Of a DNA stretch of 64,000 nucleotides, positions 47,910 through 56,542 are shown in pieces. The position numbers and the translations under genes were made by a program. The stretch is taken from contig CP028514.1 of assembly GCA_003054495.1 (NCBI GenBank), forward strand, positions 298,501 to 362,500, in the 5' to 3' direction. This DNA comes from Carboxydocella thermautotrophica. Its GTDB lineage: Bacteria; Bacillota; GCA-003054495; Carboxydocellales; Carboxydocellaceae. Below the pieces are notes generated by a model. That model was given only the letters and a program-made list of their open reading frames with translations, ran no database searches and was not told where the DNA came from. Position 1 is the first letter of the stretch, and every line of letters begins with the position of its first letter.

Positions 47910-48320
47910 ATGGCCGAGAATACCATTAAACTGGAAGTGGTTACCCCTGACCGCAAGGTGGTTTCCGAGGAAGTGGAGATGGTGGTAGCGCCGGCGGCCG
48001 AGGGTTACCTGGGCATTCTGGCCAACCACGCTCCCCTGATCACCAGCTTGCAGATCGGTGTCCTCAAGTACACTGCTGGTGGTCAGGAGCAGAAACTGGC
48101 CATCAGTGGCGGCTTCCTGGAGGTAAAAGATAACCGGGCGGTGGTGCTGGCTGAAGCAGCAGAACGTCCGGAAGAAATCGATGTGCAGCGGGCGCTGGCA
48201 GCTAAAGAGCGGGCCGAACGCCGTCTGGCTGAACGCTCAGCTGACATTGACATGGTGCGGGCTGAGGTTGCCTTGAAGCGAGCCCTCAACCGCCTCAAAG
48301 TTGCAGGTAAAATAGAATAG
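47910..48320 (+). CDS. atpC: ATP synthase F1 subunit epsilon
   Basis: 136 residues: N-terminal beta sandwich (to about 85) and C-terminal two-helix domain (about 90-135) that can inhibit ATP hydrolysis. It is the last atp gene and is followed by a terminator. Confidence 0.96.
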   Translation: MAENTIKLEVVTPDRKVVSEEVEMVVAPAAEGYLGILANHAPLITSLQIGVLKYTAGGQEQKLAISGGFLEVKDNRAVVLAEAAERPEEIDVQRALAAKERAERRLAERSADIDMVRAEVALKRALNRLKVAGKIE

Positions 48321-48328
48321 GTATCGAC

Positions 48329-48357
48329 AACCGGCACAGTATGTGCCGGTTTGTTTT
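48329..48357 (+). terminator. Intrinsic terminator of the atp operon
   Basis: AACCGGCAC-agtat-GTGCCGGTT stem followed by TGTTTT. Confidence 0.9.
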
Positions 48358-48400
48358 CGGAAAATAGTTCGGGTCAGAACTAATTTTAAGGGGTGGGAAT

Positions 48401-49057
48401 ATGGCTGCCAATAGAAAAACACTGCTGGTGAGTATTTTTCTGATGATGGTTGTAGTCCTGGCCGGGGTCAGCGGTTATTACTGGTATGAAAATACCTACT
48501 TTGTCAGTACGGAAGATGCCCGCGTAGCCGGAGACATAGTTAAGGTATACCCGCTGCTTGTGGCCAAACTGGCGGAAGTTAGGGCTGCCGAGGGCCAGAA
48601 AGTGGTAAAAGGAGAAGTGCTGGCCCGGCAGGAACTGAATAACCTCCCGGACAGCAGTGCGGAACAGACATTGCTGCGCGCACCGGTGGATGGCATTATT
48701 ATCAGGAAGCAGGGAACAGAGGGAGAAGTGGCAACACCAGGACAGGCTGTCTTCTGGCTGGTTGACCCCCATAAACTCTATGTGTCGGCTAATATAGAGG
48801 AGACGAAGATAAGCAGGATTAAACCTGGACAACTGGTGGAAGTTACTCTCGACCTTTACCCCGGGCGGACTTTCAACGGACGGGTGCAGGAAATCGGACA
48901 GGCTACTACTGCTACCTTTTCGGTTTTACCCCAGACGACCAGCAGCAATTTTACCAAAGTTACCCAGAAAGTGCCGGTAAAAATTCAGCTCACTGACCTG
49001 GAGAATTTACAATTGATACCTGGCACCAGTGCTGTGGTTAAAATCAGGGTCAGGTGA
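48401..49057 (+). CDS. EmrA/HlyD-type membrane fusion protein, short form
   Basis: 218 residues: one N-terminal membrane anchor (about 9-27), then VSTEDARVAGDIVKVYPL (start of the EmrA-type barrel), a lipoyl-like half motif with a very short connection at about residues 72-85 instead of the long coiled-coil hairpin, and a beta-barrel domain. It should link the MFS pump encoded next to the envelope. Lacking the hairpin fits a Gram-positive cell without an outer membrane. Confidence 0.85.
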   Translation: MAANRKTLLVSIFLMMVVVLAGVSGYYWYENTYFVSTEDARVAGDIVKVYPLLVAKLAEVRAAEGQKVVKGEVLARQELNNLPDSSAEQTLLRAPVDGIIIRKQGTEGEVATPGQAVFWLVDPHKLYVSANIEETKISRIKPGQLVEVTLDLYPGRTFNGRVQEIGQATTATFSVLPQTTSSNFTKVTQKVPVKIQLTDLENLQLIPGTSAVVKIRVR

Positions 49058-49060
49058 TGA

Positions 49061-50551
49061 ATGGTGACAGGTAGAAGGATTGATAACAGCAGAAAGTGGC
49101 TGGTTCTGGCGGTGCTGGTGCTGGGAACATTTATGGCTATCCTGGATACCAGCATTGTCAATATAGCCATTCCCAAGATGATGGCCGTGTTTGGCGTAGG
49201 GACAGAGCAAATTCAGTGGGTACTTACGGCTTATATGCTGACCATGGGGGCCATTATTCCCCTGACCGGATATTTAAGCGACAGGTTTGGCAGCAAAAAA
49301 GTATATATTTGGGCCCTGATAGCCTTTACTCTGGGTTCAGCTTTTTGTGGCCTGGCCTGGAGCAACCCCTCGATGGTAGTGGCCCGGGTTATTCAGGCAC
49401 TGGGTGGAGGCATGATCATGCCTGTCAGTATGAGCATCCTCTATCAGGTTATTCCCCAGCAGGAGCGGGGGTTGGCGCTGGGGATCTGGGGAATTGCCGC
49501 CATGGCGGCACCGGCTATTGGCCCAACGTTGAGCGGCTATATTGTCGAGCATCTGGACTGGCGCCTGATTTTCACCATCAATATCCCCGTCGGGATTGTG
49601 GCCGTGATTTTTTCGTTTATCCTCTTACCGGAGATACCGCGCCGCCCGGTGGGCAAGTTTGATTACCTGGGCGTACTCTTTGCTTCTGTGGGTTTGGTGT
49701 CTATTCTCTATGTTCTGGGTGAGGGGGCTTCTATTGACTGGAATGATATTAAAAACATCTTTTTACTGATTTTCGGCGGATTTTTCCTCCTGCTCTTTAC
49801 GGTTAATGAATTAACCCACAGTGACCCTTTGCTGGACTTGCGGGTATTAAAAATAGGGCCTTTTACCTTGAGTATTGTGATAGCAAGCATCACTAATATC
49901 GCTTTGTTTGGCGGGATTTTTCTACTGCCACTATTTTTGCAAAATTTGCGGGGATATACGGCAATGCAGACCGGGATTATCATGTTTCCGTCGGCAGTGG
50001 CTACCGGGCTGATGATGCCCATTGGCGGTAAACTCCTGGACCGCCTTGGACCAAAACCAGTAGTGATACCAGGCCTGGCCATCCTGGCTCTGGCAACCTA
50101 TGAACTGGCCCACTTATCGATGGAGACACCGCAAACCACCATTACCTGGTTGCTGGTCCTGCGGGGCCTGGGACTGGGTCTGGCCATGATGCCGGCTTCT
50201 ACGGCGGGCATGAACGCGGTACCTTTGCCGCTGGTGGCCCGGGCTTCCGCTCTCTCCAACGTGGTGCGCCAGGTGGCAGGCTCACTGGGAATCACTATTC
50301 TCACCACATTTATGCAGAGAAGACAGGCTCTGCATTACAGTGAACTGGCTGCCCGGGTGACGGAATTTAATGGCCAGGAACTGTATCTATACTGGCTCTA
50401 CGGCTCGGTACAGAAGGAAGCCTTGATTACAGCTATCAATGATACACTGGCACTGACGGCTGTTATCAGCTGTGTTGCCCTGTTTTTTGCCTTCTGGCTG
50501 AAAAAGGGGCAAACCCCTGCCGGCAAGGAACAGGTGATAATCAGTGAGTAA
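49061..50551 (+). CDS. DHA2-family (EmrB/QacA) MFS drug efflux transporter
   Basis: 496 residues, 14 predicted membrane helices, with LDTSIVNIAIPKM in helix 1, the motif-A-like GYLSDRFGSKKVYI and motif C region GIWGIAAMAAPAIGPTLSG of drug:H+ antiporters. Three bases after the membrane fusion gene and overlapping the MarR gene by 8 bp, it forms an emrAB-marR type operon. Confidence 0.9.
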   Translation: MVTGRRIDNSRKWLVLAVLVLGTFMAILDTSIVNIAIPKMMAVFGVGTEQIQWVLTAYMLTMGAIIPLTGYLSDRFGSKKVYIWALIAFTLGSAFCGLAWSNPSMVVARVIQALGGGMIMPVSMSILYQVIPQQERGLALGIWGIAAMAAPAIGPTLSGYIVEHLDWRLIFTINIPVGIVAVIFSFILLPEIPRRPVGKFDYLGVLFASVGLVSILYVLGEGASIDWNDIKNIFLLIFGGFFLLLFTVNELTHSDPLLDLRVLKIGPFTLSIVIASITNIALFGGIFLLPLFLQNLRGYTAMQTGIIMFPSAVATGLMMPIGGKLLDRLGPKPVVIPGLAILALATYELAHLSMETPQTTITWLLVLRGLGLGLAMMPASTAGMNAVPLPLVARASALSNVVRQVAGSLGITILTTFMQRRQALHYSELAARVTEFNGQELYLYWLYGSVQKEALITAINDTLALTAVISCVALFFAFWLKKGQTPAGKEQVIISE

Positions 50552-51086
50552 AGAAAAGCGAACTGTACAGGCAGAGGAAATTAACTTGCTCCTGAAAAGC
50601 ATTATCGGGCATTTTCGCAAATTTGTCTCCAACCATATTAAAGACCTGGGTTTGACTGTTCCTCAGTTACTATTGTTGCGGGTCCTCTACCAGCAGCCGG
50701 AACAGACCCTTTCGGAATTATGCCAGCAGCTGGGATTGGCTAAAAGCACTGTTTCCGATCTGGTAGATCGCCTGGAAAAACAGGAACTGGTTGTCAAGCG
50801 TAGAGGAGAGCAGGACCGGCGCACCGTCAGGATCAGCCTGGCGGAAAAAACCATGGCTCTGGGGGAGACTATCCAGGCCATCAAAACCGACTACTGGTCT
50901 GCCTTGCTCAGTCAGCTGACACCTGCCGAAGTGGAAGAAATTTTACGGGCTCTGCGCAAGCTGCAGGGATTAATTTCTGCCTCCCCTTCTCATACTAAGG
51001 GCGAGGTGAAAGTTCATGATAACAGAGGACAAACAGGCGCAACAGGAACTGGTCCAGCTGGCCCTCAATCTGGGGGAGTTTCCTGA
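50544..51086 (+). CDS. MarR-family transcriptional regulator
   Basis: 180 residues. The winged-helix domain (about 20-125) has LCQQLGLAKSTVSDLVDRLEKQ and the wing RRGEQDRRTVRISL. The last 25 residues, rich in Gly and Thr, overlap the next gene and may be an extension of no importance. It probably represses the efflux operon, whose end overlaps its GTG start. Confidence 0.88.
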   Translation: MSKEKRTVQAEEINLLLKSIIGHFRKFVSNHIKDLGLTVPQLLLLRVLYQQPEQTLSELCQQLGLAKSTVSDLVDRLEKQELVVKRRGEQDRRTVRISLAEKTMALGETIQAIKTDYWSALLSQLTPAEVEEILRALRKLQGLISASPSHTKGEVKVHDNRGQTGATGTGPAGPQSGGVS

Positions 51087-51315
51087 CCAGGTATTGGTTC
51101 GTCTGACCGATGATGAAGTAAAAGCGAAAGGCATTGACCCCCGCGTTAAAGCGGCTCTACAACAGCCCGAAGCTAAAAGAATGCTATTGCGGGCCCGGCT
51201 GCTGGAGGAAGGATATAAGTACTGGGAGCTGGCAGAGCAGGCAGGGGTGGAACCGGTAGTGGTGGAAGACCCTGGCTTTCACCCTGATACGGGTTTAGTT
51301 GTGGTACGGGATTAA
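51016..51315 (+). CDS. Hypothetical small protein
   Basis: 99 residues, mainly helical and acidic, with no family recognised; starts MITEDKQAQQELVQLALNLG. GAGGTGAAAG precedes the ATG. It overlaps the MarR gene by 71 bp in another frame, and shares its transcript. The strong ribosome-binding site and backbone codon usage support it being real. Confidence 0.6.
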   Translation: MITEDKQAQQELVQLALNLGEFPDQVLVRLTDDEVKAKGIDPRVKAALQQPEAKRMLLRARLLEEGYKYWELAEQAGVEPVVVEDPGFHPDTGLVVVRD

Positions 51316-51392
51316 ATTGATGTTTAAATCCTCCTTTTAGCGGGAACACTATCAGTAACGAATAGGATTCCTGAGGAGAAGGAGGAAGGCAA

Positions 51393-52178
51393 ATGCGCAG
51401 ATTTCTGGTGCTGCTGGGTCTAATATTGGCAGCGGTCTGGCTGGTAAAACACCCAGTCCTGCCTACCCTGGGACAGGGGTTGAGCGGGGAGAACAAACTG
51501 ATTCTGGCTTTTCGGGAGAGCAAGGCGCGCTTTGAGGACTACACCATTAATGGCTGGGCCAGGGTGAACCGAAAATTTATGACCTTTGCGGAAATGGAGG
51601 AACTGGCCTGGCAGGCAGCAAGGGTATTTCCCTATCGGGAAGGGAACCTGCGTCTGGACAAACAGGAGGACACCGGTTTTCGCAGTTTGCGCCTGGCTGG
51701 CAAGCTGGGGGAAAAAACGGAACTGGAAATCTGGATCCAGTCCATGGCCGGGGTTAAAACCAGGATAGGCCAGGAGGAAACCGGTCAAGAAGCAGAAACT
51801 TATGCAGTTATTACTATTAAAGAACTCGGGGACCTGGATAAACTAAGTCAGGATCGGCTCACAGTGGATGCTGCTTTCAGGAGAATCGCAAGTAGTGCCA
51901 AAGTGTCCGAGGTAGTGGCCGGCTGGTTGCCCCAGCTAGTAGACCAGCAGCAGGGGCGGGAAATCGTTGCCTCTATCTTTAAGGAACTGGATGGTAAAAA
52001 AATCGAAGGGTATGAAGAAGGGGCAGTGGTCAGCTGGACCGGATACAGTAATGAACTCAAGGATAACCTGCGCCTGGGCAACCGGGTGGTTAACCTCAAT
52101 GTGGCAGTTCGGACAGTGCCCGGGGAACAGCGCAGTTATCTGGTAATAGGCACCCCTTTGATTACTACCGAATATTAA
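51393..52178 (+). CDS. ywmB: YwmB-family protein (TATA-box-binding-protein-like fold)
   Basis: 261 residues with an N-terminal signal-anchor (about 4-19). The mature region fits the YwmB family in length and in its position directly before murA and spoIID, as in B. subtilis. Function is unknown; the fold name refers to structural similarity only. AGGAGAAGGAGG precedes the ATG. Confidence 0.8.
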   Translation: MRRFLVLLGLILAAVWLVKHPVLPTLGQGLSGENKLILAFRESKARFEDYTINGWARVNRKFMTFAEMEELAWQAARVFPYREGNLRLDKQEDTGFRSLRLAGKLGEKTELEIWIQSMAGVKTRIGQEETGQEAETYAVITIKELGDLDKLSQDRLTVDAAFRRIASSAKVSEVVAGWLPQLVDQQQGREIVASIFKELDGKKIEGYEEGAVVSWTGYSNELKDNLRLGNRVVNLNVAVRTVPGEQRSYLVIGTPLITTEY

Positions 52179-52215
52179 TAAAAATAATGCAGAAGTAGAG
52201 GAAGGAGGGGCGCCG

Positions 52216-53475
52216 GTGGAACGACTGGTGCTAACCGGTGGTACCCCATTATCCGGCCGGGTTCGGGTAGGAGGCGCCAAAAATGCTGTCCTGCCCATCC
52301 TGGCCGCTTGCCTCTTGACTGACCAGGTCTGCCAGCTGGAGGATGTTCCCCGGCTGGCTGATGTCCGCACCATGCTGATGGTATTAAGCCGGCTGGGGAC
52401 GGAAGTGGCCTGGGTTGGACATTCTCATACCCTGGTGGTCAAGACTCCCAGGCTGGAAACGGGAGAAGCACCCTATGAATATGTACGGCAAATGCGCGCC
52501 TCTATTCTGGTGATGGGGCCGCTCCTGGCCCGATTGGGTTATGCCCGGCTTACCCTGCCGGGGGGATGTGCTATTGGGAGTCGCCCCATAGACTTGCATT
52601 TAAAGGGGTTTCAGGCACTGGGGGCAGAAGTGAGCTGGGGGCCAGGTCAAGTGGAAGTAAGATGCCAGCGCCTCAAAGGGAATACCGTCTACCTGGATTT
52701 TCCCAGTGTAGGGGCAACGGAGAATATCATGCTGGCAGCTACCCTGGCGGAAGGGACAACAATTATTGAAAACGCTGCGGAAGAACCTGAAATCGTGGAC
52801 CTGGCCCTCTTTCTCAATGCCATGGGGGCCAGAATCAGCGGGGCTGGCACAGCGGTGATCAAGATCGAGGGTGTAAGTAAACTGCAGGGAGCCAGGCATA
52901 CTGTCATCCCTGACCGCATTGAAGCCGGCACCTTTCTGGTGGCAGGAGCGATTACTGGCGGGGAAATAACAGTGGAAAATGTGATTGTGGAACACATCAA
53001 GCCGGTGATTGCCAAACTGCAGGAAGCAGGGGCGGAAATCACGGAGACGGCCCAGGGGCTGCAGCTAAAAGCCCCGACCCGCATTAAGGCCACTGACATC
53101 AAGACTTTGCCCTATCCCGGGTTTCCCACCGATATGCAGGCCCAGATGATGGCCATGCTGACTCTGGCTGAGGGTACCAGTGTGATTACCGAAACCGTTT
53201 TTGAAAATCGCTTTATGCATGTAGATGAACTGCGCCGCATGGGAGCGGATATTAAAATCGAGGGTCGGACCGCAGTGGTTCGCGGGGTGGAGCAGCTGTT
53301 AGGGACCCAGGTCAAGGCTACTGACCTGCGAGCGGGGGCGGCCCTGGTCCTGGCCGGGCTGGCGGCCCGGGGGGAAACGGAAGTCATCCATTTACATCAT
53401 ATTGACCGGGGTTATGAACGATTTGCGGAAAAGTTACAAAGACTGGGAGCTAAAATCAACCGCCTGCGCATATAA
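52216..53475 (+). CDS. murA: UDP-N-acetylglucosamine 1-carboxyvinyltransferase
   Basis: 419 residues from a GTG start behind GGAGGGG. The PEP-binding cysteine is in [15 protein letters not shown], and the N-terminal [16 protein letters not shown] is intact. First committed step of peptidoglycan synthesis. It is the only murA in the window; its last codons lie in a 54-bp segment duplicated 2 kb downstream. Confidence 0.96.
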   Translation: MERLVLTGGTPLSGRVRVGGAKNAVLPILAACLLTDQVCQLEDVPRLADVRTMLMVLSRLGTEVAWVGHSHTLVVKTPRLETGEAPYEYVRQMRASILVMGPLLARLGYARLTLPGGCAIGSRPIDLHLKGFQALGAEVSWGPGQVEVRCQRLKGNTVYLDFPSVGATENIMLAATLAEGTTIIENAAEEPEIVDLALFLNAMGARISGAGTAVIKIEGVSKLQGARHTVIPDRIEAGTFLVAGAITGGEITVENVIVEHIKPVIAKLQEAGAEITETAQGLQLKAPTRIKATDIKTLPYPGFPTDMQAQMMAMLTLAEGTSVITETVFENRFMHVDELRRMGADIKIEGRTAVVRGVEQLLGTQVKATDLRAGAALVLAGLAARGETEVIHLHHIDRGYERFAEKLQRLGAKINRLRI

Positions 53476-53519
53476 TTTTCCCGGGAGGGGAAGACATGCG
53501 CAAAGGCGGTCTTTTTTTA
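53466..53519 (+). repeat. 54-bp direct repeat, left copy (murA end plus spoIID start)
   Basis: Identical to 55560-55613. It contains the last codons and stop of murA, a ribosome-binding site and the first eight codons of spoIID. The false gene it starts (ATG at 53496) runs into the insertion and ends at 53855. Confidence 0.92.
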
Positions 53520-53637
53520 GTTGTACGCAACTATCAAAAAAGTCATGAGCTAATTGCGCTGTCAGATAATCCTGACAGGCCAAGGGATAAGCGAAAGGTC
53601 GAAAATAAATTTACCCCAGAAAAAGTGTATAGAAAAG

Positions 53638-54699
53638 GGTTTTTAGCGCAAAACAAGAGGCTGAGGGAAAAATTCACCCCAGCCTCTAAATGTTGTAAAA
53701 ATAGGCAAAAGGCATCCACCTGTGGTTTTCATCATTTGCCAAACACAAAAATCAAAAGGGAGAAACAGACGGTCGCCGGGATACAGAAGCGGATTATGGC
53801 AGGAAGGAATATAGAGGGGTGCACGAGAACGGTAAGACATGGGAGAAGATCGTGAAATGGTTTGGGTACAAACTGCATCTGATTGTAGACGCAACCTAGG
53901 CGGCAGATAGAGGCTATGATGATACGAAACTAATAACAAAGTGCTGGGATAAATACCGAATAAAGCCTGTTATTGACATACGTAACTTGTGGAGAGATGG
54001 GGATAAAACTAGGCTACTGACCAATTACAAGAACGTGGCCTACAATTACAAGGGCAATGTATATTGCTATTGTCCGGAAACCGGAACGCAACGAGAAATG
54101 AGTAATGGTGGTTTTGAAAAAGACAGAGGTACACTAAAGAAGTTATATCCGGCAAAGCGATACGGAATCAAGTGCCAGGGAATGGAACAGTGTTCAGTTA
54201 GTCATGGAATACGTATACCGCTAGCGGAAGACCGTCGGATATTCACGCCGATCGACCGGGCAAGTTATAAGTGGGAAAAAGAATATAAAAAACGCACAGC
54301 AGTAGAACGGGTAAATAGCAGACTCGACGTATCCTTTGGATTCGAACTGCATACCATTCGGGGCATGGCCAAAATGAAGCTGCGGTGTGGACTGGCCCTG
54401 TGTGTTATGCTAGCAATGGCGATAGGGCGAATCCGGGAAAATCAGGCAGAGAAGATGCGGAGCCTAGTAGCTTAAAAAGGAGAAGAAAAGCATCTCTAAT
54501 ATGGGCAAAAAGTTACAGGCCGGATGATTAAGAAGTCATTTTAGGGCTAGTGGGATTAGTGCGCCCTTTTTTAGGATTTAAAAAAAGAGAGATACCGTTA
54601 TCCTTGCTAAACAACTGAATGATAATGTTTAAAAAAATTTATTTATAATATTTTTAGCAATTTTCATTCTGAAAAAGGGTACATTGCAAAAAGCATGTC
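53638..54699 (+). mobile_element. Defective insertion sequence, copy B
   Basis: Same element as at 24492-25588, with near-identical ends and C-terminal transposase coding. It has lost the N-terminal transposase part and a central segment, different deletions from copy A. Together the two copies give most of the original sequence. Confidence 0.78.
53741..54475 (+). pseudogene. Transposase remnant of IS copy B
   Basis: One frame reads ETDGRRDTEADYGRKEYRG, KWFGYKLHLIVDAT, an in-frame TAG at 53897, then AADRGYDDTKLITKCWDKY and KPVIDIRNLW through to KKRTAVERVNSRLDVSFGF and the stop at 54475. The expected residues between VDAT and ADRGYDD, and the whole N-terminus, are missing. Not functional. Confidence 0.85.
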
Positions 54700-54710
54700 A
54701 TTAAAATATA

Positions 54711-54739
54711 TTGCAAAAAAAGAAAAATAATGTTAATAT
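54711..54739 (+). promoter_or_regulatory. Possible promoter in the AT-rich stretch
   Basis: TTGCAA (54711-54716), 17-base spacer, TAATAT (54734-54739), upstream of the secreted-protein gene. AT-rich DNA gives such matches by chance. Confidence 0.3.
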
Positions 54740-54883
54740 GTTATTTGTAAATAAGCATATATTACAAAAAAGGAGCTTTCCTGTAATAAAAAATCTGGTC
54801 TTTGAAAAAAGAAGATACCTCGATTAGAATATGTCTGTGCCAGAGGAATGCACAATCGCTAATTCTATTGATGACTGATATTT

Positions 54884-54965
54884 AACGGCCGATGATGGCA
54901 GCAGCGTAAAAAAATACCCACCGCATGAGGCTATAATACGCTGCGCTCTTTTTTGCCTGTCAAGG
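54884..54965 (-). repeat. 80-bp repeat, copy 2
   Basis: Counterpart of 21517-21596. Keeps the minus-strand TTGACA (54963-54958) and a TATTAT hexamer (54938-54933) with the same 19-base spacer. It ends 34 bp before the secreted-protein start codon and points away from it. Confidence 0.6.
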
Positions 54966-54999
54966 TAGAAATTAAAATCTTATTGAGGGAGTGGTGTGT

Positions 55000-55533
55000 A
55001 TGAAGAAAAGTCAAAGATTAATACTTTTTTTATTAACAATTATTATTTTTAATACATTAACGCCTGTATACGCAAGTGATGCCGATATTTATCGAGCAGC
55101 CCTTAATGCAGGGAAAAAGGCAAGAAAAGATCTAAAGATAGGAATAAAGAAAGGCAAAGAAAATTTTATTAAAGGAGCAATAACTGGAATTAAAAGTATA
55201 GATAAACAGTTAAAAAACGGAGAGATAAGTGCAGGCACTGTCGGAGTATTATATTTAAAAGGGCTGGTATCTGAGGAGTTTGCCAAAAAACATATGCCGC
55301 AAAGGCAATTTAAGGCATTAAAAAAAGCAACACAACAATCAGATCTAATAACGTTTTTTTCGCCTTCAAACTGGGTAGGTGATAGACCGAAAAATATACC
55401 GGAGGCTTTAAAACTAATATTTGAAAAATCAACGGATATTAAAGATTTTATTGATACTTATAGGGAATTAAAAGATGATGAAAATCCATTGAAAATCTCA
55501 GAAAAAGAATTAAATAAATTTTTAAAAAAGTGA
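55000..55533 (+). CDS. Secreted lysine-rich protein of unknown function
   Basis: 177 residues with a signal peptide (about 1-24, ending VYA) and a basic, mostly helical mature region (KKARKDLKIGIKKGKENF, later KKATQQSDLITFFSPSNW). No family recognised. The ATG at 55000 follows GAGGGAG by about 9 bases; an upstream GTG at 54991 is less well placed. Codon usage is AT-rich, like the 19.6-23.8 kb genes. It is the only intact gene in the 2-kb insertion. Confidence 0.7.
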   Translation: MKKSQRLILFLLTIIIFNTLTPVYASDADIYRAALNAGKKARKDLKIGIKKGKENFIKGAITGIKSIDKQLKNGEISAGTVGVLYLKGLVSEEFAKKHMPQRQFKALKKATQQSDLITFFSPSNWVGDRPKNIPEALKLIFEKSTDIKDFIDTYRELKDDENPLKISEKELNKFLKK

Positions 55534-55559
55534 TTACAGGGTAAATATCAGGCTGCTAA

Positions 55560-55613
55560 GCGCATATAATTTTCCCGGGAGGGGAAGACATGCGCAAAGG
55601 CGGTCTTTTTTTA
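55560..55613 (+). repeat. 54-bp direct repeat, right copy (active spoIID start)
   Basis: Identical to 53466-53519. It supplies the ribosome-binding site and start of the intact spoIID. Inside it, CATATAAT (55563-55570) resembles a sigma-E -10 element; AAATATC (55543-55549) in the insertion lies 13 bases upstream and could serve as a -35. Confidence 0.85.
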
Positions 55614-56495
55614 TTGTTACTGACCACTATCCTGTTTTTACTGCCGATTATCATCGGCTGGATGCTGTACAGGCAGGAACCTGGTTTGCCTGGACCTGAA
55701 ATCAAAATCTACAGTCACCGAGAACAAAAGGTGTTGACTCTGAGCCTGGAGGAATATGTAGTGGGTGTGGTAGGGGCAGAAATGCCGGCGGCTTTTCACC
55801 CGGAGGCTCTAAAAGCCCAGGCGGTAGCGGCCCGGACTTACGCCTGGGAAAGGCTGCAGCGGGCCGGGGAACTGGGGGATTTTGCCCATGACCATGGCGG
55901 GGCCGTCCTCTGTGATGACCCGACCCACACCATGGCCTGGCTGGAGGAAAAGGAAATACTGGCCAAATGGCCCCGCAGCCAGGCAGGACGCTATTATCAG
56001 AAAATCCGGGAAGCAGTCAGCGCTACTGCCGGACAAATACTTCTCTATCAGGGAAAACCCATTCAGGCTCTTTTTCATGCATCCTGTAGCGGGCTGGGCA
56101 CGGAATCAGCGCTTGAAGTCCGGGGGCAGGATATTCCCTACCTGGCAGGAGCAGCCTGTCCGAAAACTGAGGCTCAGGATTTTCCGCCTCAGCGTCAGCG
56201 TGTACCGGCAGCCATCAGTGTCCTCAGTACCAGTCAGCATGGCACGGTGCTGCAGGCTCAGGTTAATGACCGTTCGGTAGCAGGAAGGGAGATCCGTAAT
56301 CGCTTTCAGCTGCCATCAGCCCGCTTCCGGGTGCTGGAGGTAAGGGCCGGGGTAAGTTTGCTGGAAATCAGCGGTTATGGCCATGGGCTGGGGCTATGCC
56401 AGCGGGGGGCCAATCTCTGGAGCCAGCAGGGCTGGGATTATCAGCGGATATTGCAACATTATTACCAAGGGACAGAAATAAAAAAATTGTATTGA
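55590..56495 (+). CDS. spoIID: Stage II sporulation protein D (peptidoglycan lytic transglycosylase)
   Basis: 301 residues with a membrane anchor (about 7-25) and the SpoIID domain: EEYVVGVVGAEMPAAFHPEALKAQAVAARTYA, of which EMPAAFHPE includes the catalytic glutamate, and the C-terminal GYGHGLGLCQRGA. It degrades septal peptidoglycan during engulfment, with SpoIIP and SpoIIM. The intact copy lies behind a 2-kb insertion, so its original promoter context is altered. Confidence 0.94.
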   Translation: MRKGGLFLLLLTTILFLLPIIIGWMLYRQEPGLPGPEIKIYSHREQKVLTLSLEEYVVGVVGAEMPAAFHPEALKAQAVAARTYAWERLQRAGELGDFAHDHGGAVLCDDPTHTMAWLEEKEILAKWPRSQAGRYYQKIREAVSATAGQILLYQGKPIQALFHASCSGLGTESALEVRGQDIPYLAGAACPKTEAQDFPPQRQRVPAAISVLSTSQHGTVLQAQVNDRSVAGREIRNRFQLPSARFRVLEVRAGVSLLEISGYGHGLGLCQRGANLWSQQGWDYQRILQHYYQGTEIKKLY

Positions 56496-56520
56496 CTTTC
56501 TGAAAACGTTTTCCTATAAT
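56492..56520 (+). promoter_or_regulatory. Promoter and LacI-type operator before the regulator gene
   Basis: TTGACT (56492-56497), 17-base spacer, TATAAT (56515-56520). The spacer holds the perfect palindrome GAAAACGTTTTC (56502-56513), typical of LacI/CcpA-family sites. Binding there would block RNA polymerase. Confidence 0.8.
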
Positions 56521-56542
56521 AAAATTAGAAAGGGGGAGGGTA

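Larger units (their letters stand above)
53520..55559. mobile_element. 2,040-bp AT-rich insertion between murA and spoIID
   Basis: DNA between the two 54-bp repeats. It holds a hairpin (TGTCAG-ataatc-CTGACA, near 53560), IS copy B, an AT-rich stretch (54700-54883), the second 80-bp repeat and a secreted-protein gene. No gene for its own mobility is intact. No inverted repeats are seen at the outer ends. murA and spoIID are adjacent in B. subtilis, so the segment is an addition. Confidence 0.8.

Noticed and set aside
53496-53855. 119-codon frame starting like SpoIID
   Set aside because: Its first eight codons are the duplicated spoIID start; the rest is inserted DNA. Not a separate gene.
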